Shown here piece by piece: positions 58,380 through 64,000 of a stretch of 64,000 nucleotides of DNA; position 1 is the first letter of the stretch, and each line of letters starts with the position of its first letter. The position numbers were made by a program, and so were the translations under genes. A model generated the notes under the pieces. It did no database searches. It was not told where the DNA came from and was given only the letters and a program-made list of their open reading frames with translations. The stretch is from Lolium rigidum (taxonomy: Eukaryota > Streptophyta > Magnoliopsida > Poales > Poaceae), in assembly GCF_022539505.1 (NCBI RefSeq), contig NC_061510.1, positions 38,899,047 through 38,963,046 of the forward strand, written 5' to 3'.

Positions 58380-59843
58380 TCACTTCTCCATGCCCCATGC
58401 CGCCTTCCACTTGGTAGCGACTTGATGAAGCGCGCGGCCCGACGACCCTTCCGGCAAGCATGCGCGCACCGCAGCTTGCTGCATGTGTCCGGCTCGACTC
58501 CGCACGGCCCGCCCCTTCTCCCCCACCGCGAGAAGCTCCTTCACAGCGGCCGAGATCTCCTCACGGACGACGACGCCATCTCCTCGCGCCGCCGGTCGTA
58601 GCGCCACGCCAAGTATCCCTTCCAAGATGATTGCATTCATCTTCTGCTCCGCGCCTAGCGGCAACGTGACCATCGGCACTCCACAACGCACGCTCTCCAG
58701 CGTCGAGTTCCACCCGCAGTGGGACACGAAGGCCGCCGTGGCCGGGTGAGAGAGCGCACGCACCTGAGGCGACCACGCCGTGATGGCGAGGCCTCTGCCT
58801 GCCGTCCTCTCCAAGAAGCCCTCCGGGAGCCAGGCCAACGGGTCGTCTTTGTTTCCACCGGCGGCTGTTGTCTCCAACTCCGACGTCGTCAGGGCAGGCA
58901 TCCGCACGACCCAGAGGAACCCCTGGCCGCTGTCCTCTATACCGGCGGCGAGCTCGGTGGTCTGCTCCAGCGACAGCGCTCGGCCGCTCCCGAGCGAGAC
59001 GTACACCACCGAGCCTGTCGGCTGGCGATCCAGCCACTCCAGGCACGGCGACGCGTCGACGTCGGATTCTGGCCGAACGAACGGTCCCGCGGCGAACACC
59101 GGCGGGAACGCGCCACCTTCCGTCGCAAGCTTGAACGCTTCCACGAGACCAGGTTCCATCTCGTAGAAGGTGTTGACCAGAAAGCCGTCGGCACGGAGGA
59201 ATCGCCGGCCGCCCTCTAGAAGCAGCGGGAAAGCCAGCCTCTTGGGATCATGGTACACGACCGGGAGGTCCGCGCGGCGCATCGATACGCCCCCGCCAAG
59301 CTCGACAACCTCCGGGAAGTCGCGATACTCGCCGGGAGCGAGGCCGTGGTGCCGCTCCACTAGCTGGCGCCGGAGGGCAAGCCAGGCCAGGTTGGTGGGG
59401 ACGAAAACGTATCCCGGAACGCCGAGCTCGGCGGCGACGAGCAGCGCCTCGGAGCAGAGGAAGTCCGGGACCAGGGCAGCGAGCGGCCGGGCGCCGGTGG
59501 AGCTGATGGAGCGGACAAGGGCGCGGAGGTTCGGGAGCGAGCGGCGAGTCACCTGCACGTACATGTCGATGTCGGAGTCTGCTGGGAGGTCGCTGATATC
59601 TACGGCGGGGAGCGTGGCGGTGGCGATGGACGCTGGGAGCTGGCAGCTGGCGAGGACATGCGCAGGGAACGAGAGGTTTGTGAAGGTGACGAGCGTGGCC
59701 GCGAAGCCGTGGTGCTCGACGAGACGCCGCGCCAGCTCCGCCAGCGGGATGAGGTGGCCGGCGCCGGGGCTGGCCAGCAGCACGACGTGCGGCCGCTCGG
59801 TGGCTGCTGCGGAGGCCGTGCCACTGCTGGTGTACGACTCCAT
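58380..59843 (-). CDS. UGT3: family-1 UDP-glycosyltransferase (UGT72 / hydroquinone glucosyltransferase-like)
   Basis: An intronless 487-residue frame. I place the start at ATG 59843 (MESYTSSGTASAAATERPHVV), because it aligns with the MESF and MDTF starts of the paralogues; the longer frame begins with a non-ATG codon. The catalytic His30 lies in SPGAGHLIPLAELARRL, the partner Asp in LVPDFLCSEALL. The PSPG box runs from WSPQVRALSHPATAAFVSHCGWNS to LGAEQ. The C-terminal part (REEISAAVKELLAVGE ... ALHQVATKWKAAWGMEK) is complete. The role is transfer of glucose from UDP-glucose to small phenolic acceptors in the cytosol; the actual acceptor is unknown. It is close to UGT1 in the DFPEVVEL and RADGFLVNTF regions and appears functional. 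Confidence 0.94.
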   Translation of the reverse strand: MESYTSSGTASAAATERPHVVLLASPGAGHLIPLAELARRLVEHHGFAATLVTFTNLSFPAHVLASCQLPASIATATLPAVDISDLPADSDIDMYVQVTRRSLPNLRALVRSISSTGARPLAALVPDFLCSEALLVAAELGVPGYVFVPTNLAWLALRRQLVERHHGLAPGEYRDFPEVVELGGGVSMRRADLPVVYHDPKRLAFPLLLEGGRRFLRADGFLVNTFYEMEPGLVEAFKLATEGGAFPPVFAAGPFVRPESDVDASPCLEWLDRQPTGSVVYVSLGSGRALSLEQTTELAAGIEDSGQGFLWVVRMPALTTSELETTAAGGNKDDPLAWLPEGFLERTAGRGLAITAWSPQVRALSHPATAAFVSHCGWNSTLESVRCGVPMVTLPLGAEQKMNAIILEGILGVALRPAARGDGVVVREEISAAVKELLAVGEKGRAVRSRAGHMQQAAVRACLPEGSSGRALHQVATKWKAAWGMEK

Positions 59844-60060
59844 CTCGATTGCACGGTGCAATGCGTACGTACGTACGCTCGGGGCGATATAGTATCGAGA
59901 TGCTTGCCTCGTTTGATGCTAAAAATGTAAGCAAACTTGCTCAGCCCATATGGGTCCATTTCTAAAACAGTGTTTCTTAATGGTGCTAAAACTGTTGATA
60001 GATCATGCCACATGGCCCCTGCGCCCCCCACGACAAACTACCAAGATCGGGACCTGAATG
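59844..60060 (-). promoter_or_regulatory. UGT3 promoter region
   Basis: A TATA-like CTATATC (about 59886-59892) is followed upstream by the shared AAACAGTGTTTCT block (about 59965-59978), then GTGCTAA and a CCACATGG-type end near 60013. The order is the same as in front of UGT1. The AGATGCTTG words near the TATA box are also shared. Confidence 0.6.
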
Positions 60061-60563
60061 CGGCCTGGCCTCTTTGGCGCCATGCATGTGGATATTTTAA
60101 CTCCGGTATAAGAGCATCTCCATCCGCGTCCCCCAAAGCGTCCCCCAAAGGGATTTGGGGCGCGCCGGACAAAAAAATCGTTCCAGCCGCGTCCCCCAAA
60201 ACCTATTTTTATCCGGCGCGCTCCCATACGGTGTCCGGCGCCCCGAGCCCGTCCCCGTCCCACAGGGGACGCACCGGGCACGCCGGACACAACAAAAAGC
60301 GAGGCGGGGAGTGGCGGGGCCGACCCGTCAGCGGCACAGTTAATTTTAACCTAACCGTCGCCTACCTCGCGACGGAAGTTATTGCGCGCGAGTGACACAC
60401 GGCGGCATCTTTGCCTTAATGGCGACGGAGGGCGGGCGAGACGTCTCGTCGGTCGCTGCGCGGCCTCCACGCGTCGCCGGCGTTCGCACGCCACCGCCCG
60501 TTCCCGCGCGATCTTCCCGCCTCTTCTCGCCCTGTTCCGCGCTTTCTTCCCGACGGCGGCGTC

Positions 60564-60570
60564 TATAAAA
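60564..60570 (+). promoter_or_regulatory. TATA box of the transposon ORF
   Basis: TATAAAA in a GC-rich context, about 95 bp upstream of ATG 60662. It suggests the element carries a transcribed gene of its own. Confidence 0.55.
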
Positions 60571-60661
60571 GGTCTCCCGACTCAACGGTAGCCACCACAC
60601 CCCGCCGGCAACAAACACGGCACTCGTCGCTCCACCGCCGTCTCCTCCACCACCGATAGCA

Positions 60662-61447
60662 ATGGCGAACCGCCCCGGCGCCGGCCACTTTCCTCCACCG
60701 CCGTCCCTCCACTTGCAGTCCCGAAACGCAGGTCGACACCGACCCCTCGGCAGCCGGCCCGGGAAGAGCGATGGCGTGCACACCGTCGGCCGGCGGCGGG
60801 AGGCAATGCGGCGACGAGCCCGCCGGCCGGCGGGAGCGGCGCGAGCGGCGGATGCGGCGGCGTTCGCGCCCATGGACCCCGGCTGGCGAGGCCGCGCGCG
60901 GCCAGCGGCGTGGCGAGAGCGACGCGGACGCCACCGTTGCGGCGTCCGACGCCTCGACGAGACAGGAGGCGCGACGGTGCCGTGCCGGGCGGAGATGGAG
61001 CGGCGGTGGGGTCGACGAGCGCCGGCGCTAGCTCGGCCGAGCGGGATGCGCCGTACCGAGATCGGCGGGAGTCGATCGAGCGCCGGCGGCGGAGTCGATC
61101 GAGCACCAGCGGCAGGCGGCGGAGGAGCGTCGGCAGCGGGAGGCGGCGCCGGCGGCGATCGCGGGAGGCGGGCGGACCGGTTGGCGGCGGAGGCCGACGT
61201 GTTGGCGGCGGCGATGATGGAGGCGCCAACAGATGTGGAGGACGATGCGCCAATGGAGGAGGAGGAGGCCGAGGCGGAGGAGACCGAGGTGGAGGACGAC
61301 GACGACGAGTTCGAGTGGTCCGACGACGACAGGCCGCACCCGGACGAGACGGCCGATCAGCAACGCGCGCTCGTCGAGTCCTTCGAGTCGGAGAAGAAGC
61401 TCCAGGATGACGCCCGTGCCCGCGAAGAGGCGCAGATTCTACGCGCC
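60662..61447 (+). pseudogene. Transposon-borne acidic/coiled-coil ORF, interrupted by solo LTR
   Basis: ATG 60662 opens MANRPGAGHFPPPPSLHLQS, an Arg/Gly/Ala-rich low-complexity part, and then a defined C-terminal part: APTDVEDDAPMEEEEAEAEE, VEDDDDEFEWSDDDRPHPDE, TADQQRALVESFESEKKLQD and REEAQILRAI. Reading resumes after the LTR at about 63138 with AAQQGRAEEDARRERSRRAN and ERKERRRAQEELRRRGGDDG, a charged helix that is likely a coiled coil. No transposase or Myb motif is present. I infer an accessory protein of a Harbinger-like family. Function is unknown. Confidence 0.5.
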
Positions 61448-63137
61448 ATCGATAATTTCTTATGTTCCATGCCACATTATTGATGATATCTACAAGTTTT
61501 ATGCATTCTTTATGTCATATTTATGCGTTTTCCGGAACTAACCTATTGACGAGATGCCGAAGGGTCGATTCTTGTTTCTGTTGTTTTGGTTCCGAAATCC
61601 TAGTAAGGAAATATTCTCGGAATCGGACGAAATCAACGCCCGAGCATCCTATTTTTCCCGGAAGGTTCCGAGCATCGAAGAAGTACCGGAGAGGAGCCCA
61701 GGGGCCCCACACGCCACCACGGCGCGGCCGGAGGGGGCCGCGCCCTCCTAGTGTGTGGGCCCACCGGAGCCCCCTCCGAGGCTGCCCTTCCGCCTACTTA
61801 AGGTCTCCGTCGCGAAAATCCTATTACGTTCGACGAAACCGAGAGAAAACCTTCCGGAGCCGCCGCCATCGCGAAGCCAAGATGCGGGGGACGGGAGTCT
61901 CCGTTCCGGCACGCCGCCGGGACGGGGAAGTGCCCCGGAAGGCTCCTCCATCGACACCACCGCCATCTTCATCAACGTTGTTGTCTCCCATGAGGAGGAG
62001 TAGTTCTCCATCGAGGCTCGGGGCTGTACCGGTAGCTATGTGGTTAATCTCTCTCCTATGTGCTTCAATACAATAATCTCATGAGCTGCCTTACATGATT
62101 GAGATTTATATGATGATGCTTGTAATCTAGATGTCATTGTGCTAGTCAAGTGGATTTTACTTATGTGATCTCCGGAGACTCCTTGTCCCACGTGTGTAAA
62201 GGTAACAGTGTGTGCACCGTGTGGGTCTCTTAGGCTATAATTCACAGAATACTTATTCACTGTTATGAATGGCATAGTGAAGTGCTTATTTATATCTCTT
62301 TATGATTGCAATGCGTTTTGTATCACAATTTATATGTGTGCTACTCTAGTGATGTTATTAAAGTAGTTTATTCCTCCTGCACGGTGTAATGGTGACAGTG
62401 TGTGCATCGTGTAGTACTTGGCGTGGGCTATGATTGTGATCTCTTGTAGATTATGAAGTTAACTATTGCTATGATAGTGTTGATGTGATCTATTCCTCCT
62501 TTCGTAGTGTGAAGGTGACAGTGTGCATGCTATGTTAGTACTTGGTTTGGTTATGTTGATTTGTCATGCACTCTAAGGTTATTTAAACATGAACATCGAA
62601 TATTGTGGAGCTTGTTAACTCCGGCATTGAGGGTTCGTGTAATCCTACACAATTAGTGGTGTTCATCATCCAACAAGAGAGTGTAGAGTCTAGCATTTAT
62701 CTATTTATTCTGTTATGTGATCAAAGTTGAGAGTGTCCACTAGTGAAAGTATGATCCCTAGGCCTTGTTCCTAAATACTGCTATCGCTGCTTGTTTACTG
62801 TTTTACTGCATCTCTACTTTCCGCAATATTACCCACATCAACCACACGCCAGCGAGCACTTTTCTGGTGCCGTTGCTACTGCTTATATTTATTCATACCA
62901 CCTGTATTTCACTATCTCTTCGCCGAACTAGTGCACCTATTAGGTGTGTTGGGGACACAAGAGACTTCTTGCTTTATGGTTGCAGGGGTTGCTTGAGAGG
63001 GATATCTTTGACCTCTTCCTCCACGAGATCGATAAACCTTGGGTGATCCACTTAAGGGAAACTTGCTGCTGTTCTACAAACCTCTGCTCTTGGAGGCCCA
63101 ACACTGTCTACAAGAATAGAAGCACCCGTAGACATCA
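61448..63137 (+). repeat. Solo LTR (Athila-like family of the outer nest element), 5' end trimmed
   Basis: The sequence ATCGATAATTTCTTATG matches about base 18 onward of the TGATACGTCTCCAACG-type LTR start. It runs to ...CGTAGACATCA at 63137, the same end as the outer nest element (6935 and 24168 on the minus strand). No internal region or second LTR follows. The first LTR bases and the left target duplication are missing; the junction is on ATCGA, present in both the host ORF frame and the LTR. Confidence 0.87.
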
Positions 63138-63525
63138 GCGGCGCAGCAGGGGAGGGCGGAGGAGGACGCGCGGCGGGAACGGAGCCGTCGGGCCAACGCC
63201 GAACGCAAGGAGAGGAGGCGCGCGCAGGAGGAGCTGCGGCGTAGGGGAGGCGACGACGGGCGGGGCCGTCGAACGCACCGCCGGGCGGTCGGTAGTGTAG
63301 GTTTAGATGAAATCTAGCCGTTTTCATTCAAACTTTGTAATATATAATCAAAATTGAATGAAAACCTTTATTTTCGTGCACCAAAATTCATTTGGGGCGG
63401 CGTTTGGGGGACGCGGCTGGGGAGCGACGTCCCCCAAAGGCGGCACGAACAAAACACGTCCCCCAAACGCTCAATCCGGCGCGGTTTGGGGGACGCTATG
63501 GGGGACGCGGCTGGAGATGCTCTAA

Positions 63526-63900
63526 GCATCACTTGTCTTGTTGTTTTACTTTATGTGGATCATCCTTCCTATTACTGTTATATCTCGTTTAGAGTTTGAA
63601 TTGATTGCTTGTTCTTGTACTAATTAATCTTATTTAACCATAAGTTATTGGTGTAGATAATTGAACATACCATATTTATGATTTATTCTTGAAAAGTACC
63701 CACCTAGTTTATTTCTGCATTAGGACAAAATCAAATCTCTGAGATTTTTTTAATTGCATATTCACCTCTCTCTCTAGGTGGCATCAAGGCCTTTTCACTC
63801 TCCTACAGAAAATCCAACGTCTATCATATTTCCTATGCATTTCTGTAGTTTCTAGCATGGTTAAAATATACTATCATTGATGTACAAATGAATAATATAT
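63526..63900. other. Anonymous sequence before assembly gap
   Basis: AT-rich; no gene or element recognised. Confidence 0.5.
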
Positions 63901-64000
63901 NNNNNNNNNNNNNNNNNNNNNNNNNNNNNNNNNNNNNNNNNNNNNNNNNNNNNNNNNNNNNNNNNNNNNNNNNNNNNNNNNNNNNNNNNNNNNNNNNNNN
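63901..64000. other. Assembly gap (N)
   Basis: One hundred N bases; size is probably nominal. Confidence 0.99.

Larger units (their letters stand above)
60112..63522 (+). mobile_element. Harbinger-type DNA element carrying an accessory ORF and a solo LTR
   Basis: Terminal inverted repeats GAGCATCTCCATCCGCGTCC and (other strand) GAGCATCTCCAGCCGCGTCC are flanked by TAA (60109-60111 and 63523-63525). No transposase is present. A TATA box (60564-60570) precedes an ORF starting at 60662. The ORF is interrupted by a solo LTR (61448-63137). Without the LTR the element is about 1.7 kb. The GTCCCCCAAA words near the ends occur several times, as is usual for subterminal binding sites. Confidence 0.85.

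Noticed and set aside
59844..59861. Longer UGT3 start (six extra residues)
   Set aside because: The upstream codon is TTG; the ATG at 59843 aligns with the starts of the two paralogues.

Overview
The window looks like nuclear DNA from a large, repeat-rich pooid grass genome (Triticeae, oat or ryegrass type). The reasons are LTR ends of the TGATACGTCTCCAACGTATC type, Athila-like elements primed by a tRNA-Asp type site, Harbinger ends of the GAGCATCTCC...GCGTCCCCC type, a Stowaway MITE, intronless GC-rich glycosyltransferase genes and deep nesting of retroelements. Species was not determined. No bacterial-type features, tRNA, rRNA or CRISPR were seen. The last 100 bases are an N gap.

The only ordinary host genes I can support are three tandem paralogues on the minus strand. 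They are family-1 UDP-glycosyltransferases of hydroquinone/phenylpropanoid (UGT72) type. UGT1 (4847-6112) has lost about 70 C-terminal residues and lies next to the 3' end of a LINE. UGT2 (44125-45597) and UGT3 (58380-59843) are complete. All three share promoter sequence, and a fourth promoter-like copy without a gene lies at about 47898-48005.

Layout. 1-4749: decayed L1-type LINE, cut by the window edge. 4847-6329: UGT1 and its promoter. 6330-36621: a Harbinger transposon whose transposase gene is split by a 28-kb nest. The nest is a non-autonomous Athila-like Gypsy element (6935-35116, minus strand), itself hit by (a) a 12.3-kb Gypsy element with 5-kb LTRs and only gag plus an extra ORF (10884-23196), and (b) a pol-bearing but decayed Athila-like element (24240-34719, minus strand). 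36625-37741: a GC-rich transposon-like ORF, possibly part of a still older DNA element. 37742-44124: mostly anonymous sequence with a Helitron-like 3' end (about 41573) and an 0.8-kb poly(A) retroposon with a 19-bp target duplication. 44125-45800: UGT2. 45839-48968: a Stowaway MITE, a 188-bp tandem duplication, the orphan UGT promoter and a 95-bp triplication. 48969-55641: a complete non-autonomous Gypsy element with GGGAC target duplications. 55647-57437: anonymous. 57438-58267: a second 0.8-kb retroposon. 58380-60111: UGT3. 60112-63522: a second Harbinger-type element carrying an acidic/coiled-coil ORF that is interrupted by a solo LTR.

The main results are the reconstructed insertion order, supported by exact target-site duplications; two small deletions whose junctions fall on short homologies near LTR ends; shared modules between the non-autonomous and pol-bearing Gypsy elements; and the orphan glycosyltransferase promoter. 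I did not find a convincing new host system.
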